A DNA stretch of 64,000 nt from NCBI RefSeq assembly GCF_022095675.1, contig NZ_JAHYSG010000011.1, positions 62,001 to 126,000 on the forward strand, read 5' to 3'. Of the stretch, positions 1-7,118 are shown one piece after another. The position numbers were made by a program, and so were the translations under genes. The stretch comes from Dactylosporangium sp. AC04546. Its GTDB lineage: Bacteria > Actinomycetota > Actinomycetes > Mycobacteriales > Micromonosporaceae. The notes below the pieces were generated by a model. That model searched no databases. It had not been told where the DNA came from and saw only the letters and a list, made by a program, of their open reading frames with translations. Position 1 is the stretch's first letter. The number at the start of each line of letters is the position of its first letter.

Positions 1-579
1 GCCGCCGCCGCGGCGCCGGCCCGGCCCCACGAGCTCGCCGGCGAGGACGCCGCCGTCGCCGGCTACCGCCGGGTCTACGGCACCGCTCGGCCACCGGGGC
101 GACGGCGACGGCTGGCGGTGCTCGCGACCCTGACGGCGGTGGGTGTCTCGTTCGGCTCGGCGGCCTACGCCGCGAGCACCGGCCGGCTGCCCGACCCGAT
201 CCAGCGGACCGTGCACTCCTTCGTGGACGGCGTACCGGCGCCCGCGGTGGCCGAGCCGCCACCCACGCCGGCGTCGACCGGTCCCCGCCCGTCGCCCGCG
301 TCGGCCGACATCCTGGCGCTGTGCCACGCCTGGGAGGCATTCCGAGCCGACCCGCACTCGCCCCCGGTGACCGGCGCCGACCGGCGCCGCCTCGCGGACG
401 CCGCCGGCGGCGAGCGCTTCGTCACCGACTACTGCCGGCAACTGCTCAGCGGCCCGTCGACCGCGGCCTCGGCCTCATCGTCGGCGTCGCCGTCGGTTTC
501 GACGTCGGCGTCGACCAAGCCGGGAAACCCCAGTCCTGGCGTACCCAACGGCAAGAAGCCGAGCCACACCAGCCGCTAG
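1..579 (+). CDS. Membrane-anchored protein, C-terminal part (5' end outside window)
   Basis: The reading frame is open from the first base, so the N-terminus lies upstream of the window. The visible 192 residues hold a basic stretch, one transmembrane segment (starting near LAVLATLTAVGVSFGSAAYAA, about residues 38-58), a Pro-rich linker, a small helical region with two Cys (LCHAWEAF and DYCRQLL) and a Ser/Thr-rich tail. This layout (short cytoplasmic end, one membrane pass, outside domain ending in a low-complexity tail) is common in actinobacterial proteins encoded beside ECF sigma factors, but the partner is not visible. No enzyme motif is seen. A GTG at 118 could start a shorter product, but it falls inside the membrane segment and is unlikely. 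Confidence 0.6.
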   Translation, partial: AAAAAPARPHELAGEDAAVAGYRRVYGTARPPGRRRRLAVLATLTAVGVSFGSAAYAASTGRLPDPIQRTVHSFVDGVPAPAVAEPPPTPASTGPRPSPASADILALCHAWEAFRADPHSPPVTGADRRRLADAAGGERFVTDYCRQLLSGPSTAASASSSASPSVSTSASTKPGNPSPGVPNGKKPSHTSR

Positions 580-746
580 GGGCCCACACCACCCGGCCAG
601 CACGCCACGCACCGCCCACGGCCGCAAGGGCCCACGGCCGAATCCGTCACGCCGGCCCAGCCACCCTCAACCGAAAGCGAGCGGGCCACCGGCTCGGGGC
701 GCCGCTGCCCCTTTTCCGGCCGTCCGTGTCGGTCCGATGCCGCAGT

Positions 747-771
747 GGGCGACATTTCCGAAATGTCGCCC
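747..771. repeat. Perfect 25-bp palindrome in a 330-bp gene-free stretch
   Basis: Two 12-base arms (GGGCGACATTTC and its exact complement) flank a single central C at 759. The element lies in the 580-909 gap, 168 bp after the preceding stop and about 100 bp before the TetR-type operators. No T-run follows, so it is not a classical terminator. It could be a protein-binding site, a factor-independent hairpin terminator or a small dispersed repeat. The rest of 580-872 shows nothing recognisable. Confidence 0.7.
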
Positions 772-872
772 AAACTGCCGGCCAGCCAGACGCCGACAAT
801 CACCCCCCCACCGCCAGTGACGTTGGCCGGCATGAGGGTGGATCGACCAACGTCAAGGCCCCGAAGCCGACA

Positions 873-909
873 GTGTACAGATGTACATAGCGAGTGTACG
901 TTTGTACAC
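873..909 (+). promoter_or_regulatory. Tandem operator pair for the adjacent TetR regulator
   Basis: Two 16-bp inverted repeats are visible: GTGTAC-AGAT-GTACAT at 873-888 (one mismatch) and GTGTAC-GTTT-GTACAC at 894-909 (perfect). Their centres are 21 bp apart, two helical turns, so two dimers would sit on the same DNA face. The second site ends at the base before the ATG at 910. Bound repressor would therefore cover the translation start and almost certainly the transcription start. The likely ligand is the TetR protein encoded two genes downstream (inference from proximity). Confidence 0.8.
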
Positions 910-1470
910 ATGACCGAGAAGAGCATGCGCGAGCGGATGCTGGCCGGCGACCTCTACATCGCCGACGACCCGCAGCTCCACCAGGAGTCCGTGCGGGCAC
1001 AGCGGCTCACGCACCGGATCAACACCGCCGATCCGGGCGACCACCCGGCGCTGCTCGCGCTGTACGCCGAGCTGTTCGGGGCGTTCGGCGAAGGAAGCTG
1101 GATCCGGCCACCGATCCAGTGCGACTACGGCTACCAGACCAGGATCGGGGCCCGCAGCTTCGCCAACTGGGGCCTGATCAGCCTCGACGTCGCCACCGTG
1201 ACCATCGGCGACGACGTGCAGATCGGGCCCAACGTGCAGCTGCTCACGGCCACCCACCCGATCGAGCCCGGGCCGCGGCGGGAGAAGTGGGAGGCCGCGC
1301 AGCCCATCGTCATCGGCGACAACGTGTGGCTCGGCGGCGGGGTCATCGTCGGGCCGGGCGTCACGATCGGGGAGAACACCGTCGTCGGGGCCGGGTCGGT
1401 CGTGGTCAAGGACCTGCCGGCCAACGTGGTCGCGGTCGGCTCGCCCGCGCGCGTGATCCGCGAGCTGTGA
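910..1470 (+). CDS. Sugar O-acetyltransferase (maltose/galactoside acetyltransferase family)
   Basis: This 186-residue protein starts like the maltose O-acetyltransferase family (MTEKSMRERMLAGDLY). It continues into a left-handed beta-helix built of hexapeptide repeats, with the catalytic-His segment LLTATHPI and the C-terminal coil IGDNVWLGGGVIVGPGVTIG. The family transfers acetyl from acetyl-CoA to a sugar hydroxyl, acting as a cytosolic trimer. The ATG at 910 follows an operator directly and has no Shine-Dalgarno, so the mRNA is probably leaderless. It is the first gene of a three-gene operon with TetR and MFS genes, whose stops and starts overlap. That suggests a detoxification or export module whose substrate is unknown. 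Confidence 0.88.
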   Translation: MTEKSMRERMLAGDLYIADDPQLHQESVRAQRLTHRINTADPGDHPALLALYAELFGAFGEGSWIRPPIQCDYGYQTRIGARSFANWGLISLDVATVTIGDDVQIGPNVQLLTATHPIEPGPRREKWEAAQPIVIGDNVWLGGGVIVGPGVTIGENTVVGAGSVVVKDLPANVVAVGSPARVIREL

Positions 1471-2021
1471 TGCGGCCGCGCCGGCACGACCCGGACCGCA
1501 AGGACCGCATCGTCGACGCCGCGATCGAGGTCATCGCCGAGCACGGCGTCGCCGGGACCACGCACCGGCTGATCGCGGCGGCGGCCGACGTGCCGCTCGG
1601 GTCGCTGACGTACCACTTCACCAGCCTCGACGACCTGCGCGCCCAGGCCTTCCGCAAGCACGCCCAGCTGATGTCCGCGGTGTACGCGGCGCACTTCGAC
1701 GGGGTCGCGACGCGTGAGGAGTTCGTCGAGGCGGTCACCGACCTCATCCACGGCGACGCGGGCGCGGACACGCACGACTGGGCGATCGCCTACGAGCTGT
1801 ACCTCGCCGCCCTCCGCGAGCCGTCCCTCCGCGACGTCACCGAGCACTGGATGCGCACGAGCCGCTCCGTCCTCGAACGGTTCGTCGACCCGACCACCGC
1901 CCGTGGCGTCGACGCGCTCATCGAGGGACTCGTGATGCACAAGACCCTGTCCACCTCGCCGGTGCCGCGGGAGCAGATCCGCGCCATCGTCGCCCGCACC
2001 ATTGGGGAACCACCGCAGTGA
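1470..2021 (+). CDS. TetR family transcriptional regulator
   Basis: The 183-residue protein has an N-terminal TetR helix-turn-helix at about residues 10-57 (RIVDAAIEVIAEHGVAGTTH, then GSLTYHFTSLDDL) and a helical ligand-binding C-terminal domain. The ATG at 1470 shares its A with the TGA stop of the acetyltransferase gene. The MFS gene begins inside its own stop, so translation of all three is coupled. It probably represses its operon through the two GTGTAC palindromes at 873-909. The inducer is unknown, and the MFS substrate would be the first guess. Confidence 0.92.
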   Translation: MRPRRHDPDRKDRIVDAAIEVIAEHGVAGTTHRLIAAAADVPLGSLTYHFTSLDDLRAQAFRKHAQLMSAVYAAHFDGVATREEFVEAVTDLIHGDAGADTHDWAIAYELYLAALREPSLRDVTEHWMRTSRSVLERFVDPTTARGVDALIEGLVMHKTLSTSPVPREQIRAIVARTIGEPPQ

Positions 2022-3205
2022 CCACCACCCTCACCCGCTCGACCGGCGAGCTCCAGCGAGCGACCCGTGCCACCTACGCCGCCTTCATCTGGTCCGGCGT
2101 CGCGATGGCCAGCTGGGCCACCCGCATCCCGCAGGTCCGCGACGAGTTGGGCCTCGAGCCTTCCCAGCTCGGTCTGGTACTGCTGGCGATCGCCGGCGGC
2201 TCGATCACGTCGCTCGTGCTGTCCGGCCAGCTCGTCGCGCGGCTCGGCTCGCGCCGCACGGTGACTGCCATGGCCGCGCTGCTCACCGTCGCCCTGAGCG
2301 GGGTCGGCGCCGGCTACCACCTCGGCGTCGCGCCGGTCGTCGCCGGCCTGTTCCTCTTCGGGTTCGCCAACGGCGCCTGGGACGTGGCCATGAACGTCCA
2401 GGGCGCCGTGGTCGAGCAGGGGCTCGGACGGTCGATCATGCCGCGCTTCCATGCCGGATACAGCGTCGGTACCGTCGGAGGCGCGCTCGTCGGCGCCGCC
2501 GCCGTGGCCCTCCACGTGCCGGTGACGCTCCACCTCATCCTGATCGCCGTCGCCGCCGGGGCATCCACCGCGTTCATGGTCCGGCGGTTCATCCCCGACG
2601 GCCCGGCCGAGCAGTCCGGCACCGCGCAGGGCGGCACGCTGCGCTTCTGGACCGAGACCCGCACGCTGCTCGTCGGCGTCTTCGTGCTCGCCTTCGCGTT
2701 CGCCGAGGGCGCCGGCATCGACTGGATCTCGATCGCCGTCATCGACGACCACCAGGCCCCGGCCGCGGTCGGCTCGCTGGTGTTCGCGGTGTTCCTCTCC
2801 GCGATGACGGCCGGGCGCTGGTTCGGCCCGGCGCTGCTCGACCGGTACGGCCGGGTGGCTGTGGTACGCATCCTGGCCGCGATCAGCCTGGTCGGCCTGC
2901 TGCTGTTCGTGTTCGGCCCGTCGACGCCGGTCGCGTTCGCCGGAGCGCTGCTGTGGGGCACCGGGGCCTCGCTGGGCTTCCCGGTCGGCATGAGTGCGGC
3001 CTCCGACGACCCGAAGTTCGCGGCGCCGCGGGTGAGCGTGGTGGCGTCGATCGGCTACTGCGCGTTCCTGGGCGGGCCGCCGCTCATCGGGTTCCTGGGC
3101 GACCACGTCAGCGTGGCCCGGGCGCTCATCGCGGTGGCCGTGGTACTGGGGGTCGCGGCGCTGGTCGCGGGCGCGATCAGGCCATTGCCACAAGTCGAGT
3201 CCTGA
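2018..3205 (+). CDS. MFS transporter
   Basis: The 395-residue protein has twelve predicted hydrophobic segments and the MFS loop 2-3 motif as GQLVARLGSRRTV (about residues 72-84). The sequence resembles the YbjJ-like group of small-solute exporters, with the conserved segment FGFANGAWDVAMN. The GTG at 2018 overlaps the stop of the TetR gene by four bases (GTGA). Export of a drug or of an acetylated sugar-like compound under TetR control is the simplest reading, but no substrate can be read from sequence. The gene ends at 3205, and 73 bp separate it from the next. Confidence 0.9.
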   Translation: MTTTLTRSTGELQRATRATYAAFIWSGVAMASWATRIPQVRDELGLEPSQLGLVLLAIAGGSITSLVLSGQLVARLGSRRTVTAMAALLTVALSGVGAGYHLGVAPVVAGLFLFGFANGAWDVAMNVQGAVVEQGLGRSIMPRFHAGYSVGTVGGALVGAAAVALHVPVTLHLILIAVAAGASTAFMVRRFIPDGPAEQSGTAQGGTLRFWTETRTLLVGVFVLAFAFAEGAGIDWISIAVIDDHQAPAAVGSLVFAVFLSAMTAGRWFGPALLDRYGRVAVVRILAAISLVGLLLFVFGPSTPVAFAGALLWGTGASLGFPVGMSAASDDPKFAAPRVSVVASIGYCAFLGGPPLIGFLGDHVSVARALIAVAVVLGVAALVAGAIRPLPQVES

Positions 3206-3278
3206 CCCCGGGGATGCCATCGGTCGGGGCCGCGCGGATACTTGGTCGCGGCCCCGATCGATGGAGGAAGATCCCGAA

Positions 3279-4142
3279 ATGACCGGAGACGACGGCGACA
3301 CCAGCCGGCTTCGTACCGGGCCGTGGCTTCCCGAGCCGGCGGTACACACCGGGGAGACAGCCGAGATCCCCACGGTGGACGAGGTCACGTACAGCGCCGG
3401 CCGGGCCTCGGTCGAGCCGGTGCAGCCGGCGCCGACGATCGCCGACACGACCGAGATGGCGATCGTCACGCTCCCCGAGCCCGAGCCGCTCACCGAGAGC
3501 CGGGCCCACCGCTGGCCGATCTTCCTGGTCGCCGCTGCGGTGACCCTCGCCGTCGTCGTCTCGGTCGCGTGGCTCCTGCGGCCCACCCCGACCGACGACC
3601 GCGCCGACCGGCGCGGCCCCGAGGGCGACGTCGTGCCGGCCATCGTGCCGAGCGGGGCGCCGTCGCCGACCAGCAGCAGCCCGCGGGCGAGCCGCTCCTC
3701 CTCCCGCTCCCCGTCGCCGAGCAAGACGAGCACGGCGTCGCGGGGCCCGTTCCAGTCGATCTCCATGGAGGCCGAGTCGGGCAGCCTGAGCGGCGGCGCC
3801 GAGATCGACACCTACATGGGCGCGTCCGGCGGGAAGGTCGTGCACAGCATCGGCCGGTCGAAGAACCGCACCGGCTCCCTGTCGTTCACGGTGAACGTGC
3901 CCGACGCCGGCCAGTACGTGCTGACCATGTACGTCGCGCTCGACGGCCTCGGCGGCTCCCGAAACGCCGTGGTGACCGTCGGGGGCGGCAGCGGTACCAC
4001 CGTGGCCACCAACGCGGGACTGACCTGCTGCACCAGTGCCACCGTCCCGCTCACCCTGGCGAAGGGTGCCAACACGGTGACGATCAGCAACCCCGAGGCC
4101 CTCGCCCCCTCCGTGGACCGGGTGGTCGTCAGCGCCGCGTGA
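3279..4142 (+). CDS. Single-pass membrane protein with C-terminal carbohydrate-binding-like domain
   Basis: The start is the ATG at 3279 because GGAGGAAG lies at 3263-3270. The 287-residue product has an acidic cytoplasmic N-terminus, one transmembrane helix (HRWPIFLVAAAVTLAVVV, about residues 76-95), a Ser/Pro/Arg-rich linker, and a C-terminal beta-sandwich of about 130 residues. That domain begins ISMEAESGSLSGGAEI and ends with SNPEALAPSVDRVVVSAA, the usual outline of CBM6/CBM35 modules (N-terminal EAE, C-terminal aliphatic-D-R-hydrophobic). It lacks any attached catalytic domain, so it probably displays sugar binding at the cell surface. Family assignment is from pattern only. Confidence 0.75.
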   Translation: MTGDDGDTSRLRTGPWLPEPAVHTGETAEIPTVDEVTYSAGRASVEPVQPAPTIADTTEMAIVTLPEPEPLTESRAHRWPIFLVAAAVTLAVVVSVAWLLRPTPTDDRADRRGPEGDVVPAIVPSGAPSPTSSSPRASRSSSRSPSPSKTSTASRGPFQSISMEAESGSLSGGAEIDTYMGASGGKVVHSIGRSKNRTGSLSFTVNVPDAGQYVLTMYVALDGLGGSRNAVVTVGGGSGTTVATNAGLTCCTSATVPLTLAKGANTVTISNPEALAPSVDRVVVSAA

Positions 4143-4185
4143 GCCGCACGGCAGTCCGCCGGCAGACGCCGGGTCGTGGCCACGA

Positions 4186-4659
4186 TCAGCGACTTCCTGG
4201 TGTGAGACGGGCCGCGGCGACGGCTTCCTGCAGGCCCTGGGCCGCCAGCCGGTCGGCGCGCTCGTTCTCCGGGTGGCCGGCGTGGCCCTTCACCCAGTGC
4301 CACTCGACGTCGTGGCGGGCGCAGGCCTCCTCCAGGCGCTGCCAGAGGTCCACGTTCTTGACCGGCTGCTTGCCGGCGGTCTGCCAGCCGTTGCGCTTCC
4401 AGCGGGGCAGCCAGGATGTGATGCCGTTGCGGACGTAGGAGCTGTCGGTGTACAGCCGGACCTGCACCGGACGGGTGAGCGTCTCCAACGCCCGGATCGG
4501 CGCCATCAGCTCCATCCGGTTGTTGGTCGTCGGCGTGGCCTCGCCGCCGCACAGCTCCCGCTCGCGGTCCCCGTAGCGCAGCAGGGCACCCCAGCCGCCA
4601 GGGCCGGGGTTCCCGCTGCACGCGCCGTCCGTGTAGATCTCGACCACCGTCACCGTCAT
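4186..4659 (-). CDS. rnhA: Ribonuclease HI
   Basis: This 157-residue protein has the complete RNase HI signature: [16 protein letters not shown] with Asp11, NNRMEL with Glu50, YTDSSYV with Asp72, and [15 protein letters not shown] with Asp136. These are the four metal-binding carboxylates of the E. coli enzyme (D10, E48, D70, D134). It cleaves the RNA strand of RNA-DNA hybrids in the cytoplasm. The ATG at 4659 overlaps the stop of the upstream GH64 gene (ATGA), so it appears co-transcribed with a secreted glucanase. That is an odd pairing which may give it glucan-dependent expression. Confidence 0.95.
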   Translation of the reverse strand: MTVTVVEIYTDGACSGNPGPGGWGALLRYGDRERELCGGEATPTTNNRMELMAPIRALETLTRPVQVRLYTDSSYVRNGITSWLPRWKRNGWQTAGKQPVKNVDLWQRLEEACARHDVEWHWVKGHAGHPENERADRLAAQGLQEAVAAARLTPGSR

Positions 4660-6242
4660 GACGCTATAGCGTGCCACTTCTGGTTCGCGCCGCCGGTGCA
4701 GTCCCACAGGATCAGCACCGCGTCGTTGTCCGGGTTCCAGCCGGCGATGTCGACGCACTTGTTCGCCTGCGGGTTGACCAGGTCGCCGGCGGCGGTGAGC
4801 ACGAACTGCTGGGCCGGGTTGCCGCTGCAGTTCGCGATCTGGATGGCCGCGCCGCTGGCGGTCGAGCCCCAGGCGACGTCCATGCACTTGTTGTTCTCGG
4901 TGCGCAGGGTGCCGCCGGTGAAGGTCCAGCGCTGGTTGGTACCGCCGTGGCAGTTCCAGACGATGAGCCGCTGGCCGTCGGCGAAGTTCCAGTTGGGCAC
5001 GTCGATGCACTTGCCGTGCCAGTTGCTGGCCAGCGCCGCCGTGGACGGTCCCGCGGTCGTGCCGAACGGCGACAGCGTGATGCCGGCCGAGCGCGGGTCG
5101 CCGTGGTGCACCAGCGACTCCTGGTTCAGCACGTCGTCGAACGCGAAGCCGTACGCCTTGCCGTCGGCCATGTTCGCGTGGATGACCCGCGAGTAGTGGT
5201 TGGTCAGCGCGCTCTTGTAGAAGTCGGCCGGCCCGCCGCCGGGCTGGGTGTCGATTGTGCCGAGCGTGCCGCGGTGCAGCGCCGCGCAGAGCGAGCGGGC
5301 GATCGGCCCGACGACCTGGTCGTTGGGGGCGCCCAGCGCGCCGTCGCAGCCCCAGACGTTCGCGGTCGACGGCTTGGCGAAGGACGCGACCTGCTGTCCG
5401 GACGCGTTCGTGAAGACCATGGTGTTTCCGGTGGTACGGCCGAAGTAGCGCACGTCGGGCCGGTCCCCGAACGGCACCACGGTCAGGGTCTTCGTGGTGT
5501 AGGCGTTCCAGGCGCTCGTGATGTACGGGTCGAGGTACGTCGGGCTGAACAGTCCGGCATCGGCCGCCTTGCCCGGCGCGAGCACGCGCAGTACGGTCCC
5601 GTCGCTCCGCGTCACGACCGTGTTGCCCCAGCCGGCCTGGGCCTTCAGCGCGTCGATGACCTTCTGCCGGCCGCCGTTGACCAGCTCGCCGGTCTTGTGC
5701 ACGGTGCCGTCGGCGCCGGTCACCGACACCGAGTGCGGCACGGCGAACATGTCCACCTGCGAGCTGTTGAGCCACAGGCCGGCGTCGTTGTAGGTGAACT
5801 CGCTCCAGTCGAAGAGGATGTCGTGGTTGGGGTCGCCGGCGGCCCACGGCGCCGGCTGCACGAGCCCGTCGGGCGTGTTGAAGAACTTGAGCTTCTGCCC
5901 GAGCGACATGTACACCCGCCCGGACATCCCGCGGGGCAGCTGGACGGTGACGCTGCCGCCGTTGCCCGGCCCGTTGATGGCGACGTCGGGCGCCGGGGTG
6001 GGCGGGTTCCCGCCGGCCGGCCAGTTGGTGAACGTGCCGCCGGCGTTGGCGTAGCCGAGGCGGCCGGTGGTGAGGTTGACGCCGATCACGTACAGGTAGA
6101 CCGCGTCCGAGCGGCCGGTGCTGTTCGTGACCGTGAACGGCAGCCGGTCCGGGCCGATCGCCTCGGCGTTCGGCATCGCGGCGATGCCGACCGGCACGGC
6201 AACGGCGAGGGCGGCCAGCCCGCCCAGCAACTTGGTCTTCAT
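4656..6242 (-). CDS. Secreted GH64 beta-1,3-glucanase with C-terminal ricin-type (CBM13) lectin domain
   Basis: The 528-residue product has a Sec signal peptide ([19 protein letters not shown], cleavage after NAEA). The GH64 catalytic domain spans about residues 30-400. Glu148 (DWSEFTYN) and Asp164 (SSQVD) show the 16-residue spacing of the Glu154/Asp170 pair known from Streptomyces laminaripentaose-producing glucanase. The last 125 residues are a ricin B-type trefoil with GKCIDV, NKCMDV and NKCVDI repeats and QxW motifs (NQRWTF, NQKWHA). The enzyme should release oligosaccharides from beta-1,3-glucan of fungal walls or laminarin. A LacI-type palindrome lies 28 bp upstream of the start. Confidence 0.9.
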   Translation of the reverse strand: MKTKLLGGLAALAVAVPVGIAAMPNAEAIGPDRLPFTVTNSTGRSDAVYLYVIGVNLTTGRLGYANAGGTFTNWPAGGNPPTPAPDVAINGPGNGGSVTVQLPRGMSGRVYMSLGQKLKFFNTPDGLVQPAPWAAGDPNHDILFDWSEFTYNDAGLWLNSSQVDMFAVPHSVSVTGADGTVHKTGELVNGGRQKVIDALKAQAGWGNTVVTRSDGTVLRVLAPGKAADAGLFSPTYLDPYITSAWNAYTTKTLTVVPFGDRPDVRYFGRTTGNTMVFTNASGQQVASFAKPSTANVWGCDGALGAPNDQVVGPIARSLCAALHRGTLGTIDTQPGGGPADFYKSALTNHYSRVIHANMADGKAYGFAFDDVLNQESLVHHGDPRSAGITLSPFGTTAGPSTAALASNWHGKCIDVPNWNFADGQRLIVWNCHGGTNQRWTFTGGTLRTENNKCMDVAWGSTASGAAIQIANCSGNPAQQFVLTAAGDLVNPQANKCVDIAGWNPDNDAVLILWDCTGGANQKWHAIAS

Positions 6243-6269
6243 CCGAGTCCGCACGCGTGGTTCCCTTCG

Positions 6270-6283
6270 TGAGAGCGCTCTCA
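6270..6283 (-). promoter_or_regulatory. LacI-family operator upstream of the GH64 gene
   Basis: TGAGAGCGCTCTCA is a perfect 14-bp palindrome centred on the CG step. It is close to the TGGGAGCGCTCCCA box bound by CebR-type LacI regulators of streptomycetes. The same 12-bp core (GAGAGCGCTCTC) recurs upstream of the secreted protein gene at 49339, so one regulator probably controls both. No LacI gene is visible in this window. Confidence 0.75.
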
Positions 6284-6370
6284 GCGAGCGTGCGGTCATC
6301 GACGGAAGTGGTCAACACAATCGCGCAGAACCAAACGGATTGTTAAGTCGCCGTTGAGGTACCGCGGCCG

Positions 6371-7102
6371 TCACCGCCGCCAGATCGCGTGCTGGTCGAA
6401 GTCGAGCACCCCGTTGGCGGCGAGGAAGTAGGCGAGGTCGGCCCGGCGTGCGGTCACCTTGTCGCCGGTGTCGTAGCCGAGCCCGATCGCGTACTTGATG
6501 ACCTCGGCGAGCGCGTGGGCCGGATCCCGGCCGTGCTGCTGCTTGACCGCCGGGTCGCTGATCACCTCGGGCCGGCGCAGCGGCGGCCAGATGAGGAACT
6601 GCTGGTAGGCGAGGCAGAACCGCTCCAGGTTGGCGCCGAGGCGCTGGGCCGGGCTGTCGTGCAGCGGGGTGTCCTCGCCGGAGCCCACCCGCCGCCGGGG
6701 CGTGGCGTCGTCGATGCTGACCAGGACGCAAAATGCCCGCTCCCGGCGCAGCCCGCCGGTGAGCAGGAAGGCGTGCTCGCCGGCGCCCAGGCGGGCCTCG
6801 CCGTGCGGGGTCGCGACCCGCCAGCCCTCGGCCCACGGCCGGTGCTCGACGTGGTTGGCGTTGTTCCACTCGACGTACCAGGCACCGCCCCGGTTGGTGA
6901 AGACGATCGCCTGGCGCGAGACGTACCTGTCGTCGAGCACGATGTCGCAGTCCTGCTCGCTGCGGCCGACGACGACCCGGGCGCCGGCCGGCCGGTAGAC
7001 CCGGTCCAGGATCAGCTCCGGCTCGTCGGGCACCGTCACCACCCACTCGCGCAGGTTGCGCTCCTGCAGCGGGCTGCTGCCCGACCAGACCTGCACCCTC
7101 AT
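6371..7102 (-). CDS. FHA-like domain protein, last gene of the kinase/cell-wall operon
   Basis: The 243-residue protein starts at the ATG at 7102, preceded by GAGGAGG. Its first half resembles a forkhead-associated fold: ARVVVGRSEQDCDIVLDD, then RYVSRQAIVF and NNANHVEHRP, matching the GR, SRxH and N positions of FHA domains. The usual SRxH histidine is replaced by Ala-Ile. The second half is helical and unrecognised. It follows the SEDS-transpeptidase gene by 16 bp, so it probably reads phosphothreonine marks made by the operon's kinase. The altered histidine position leaves phosphopeptide binding uncertain. Confidence 0.65.
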   Translation of the reverse strand: MRVQVWSGSSPLQERNLREWVVTVPDEPELILDRVYRPAGARVVVGRSEQDCDIVLDDRYVSRQAIVFTNRGGAWYVEWNNANHVEHRPWAEGWRVATPHGEARLGAGEHAFLLTGGLRRERAFCVLVSIDDATPRRRVGSGEDTPLHDSPAQRLGANLERFCLAYQQFLIWPPLRRPEVISDPAVKQQHGRDPAHALAEVIKYAIGLGYDTGDKVTARRADLAYFLAANGVLDFDQHAIWRR

Positions 7103-7118
7103 CGACCGCCTCCTCGTC

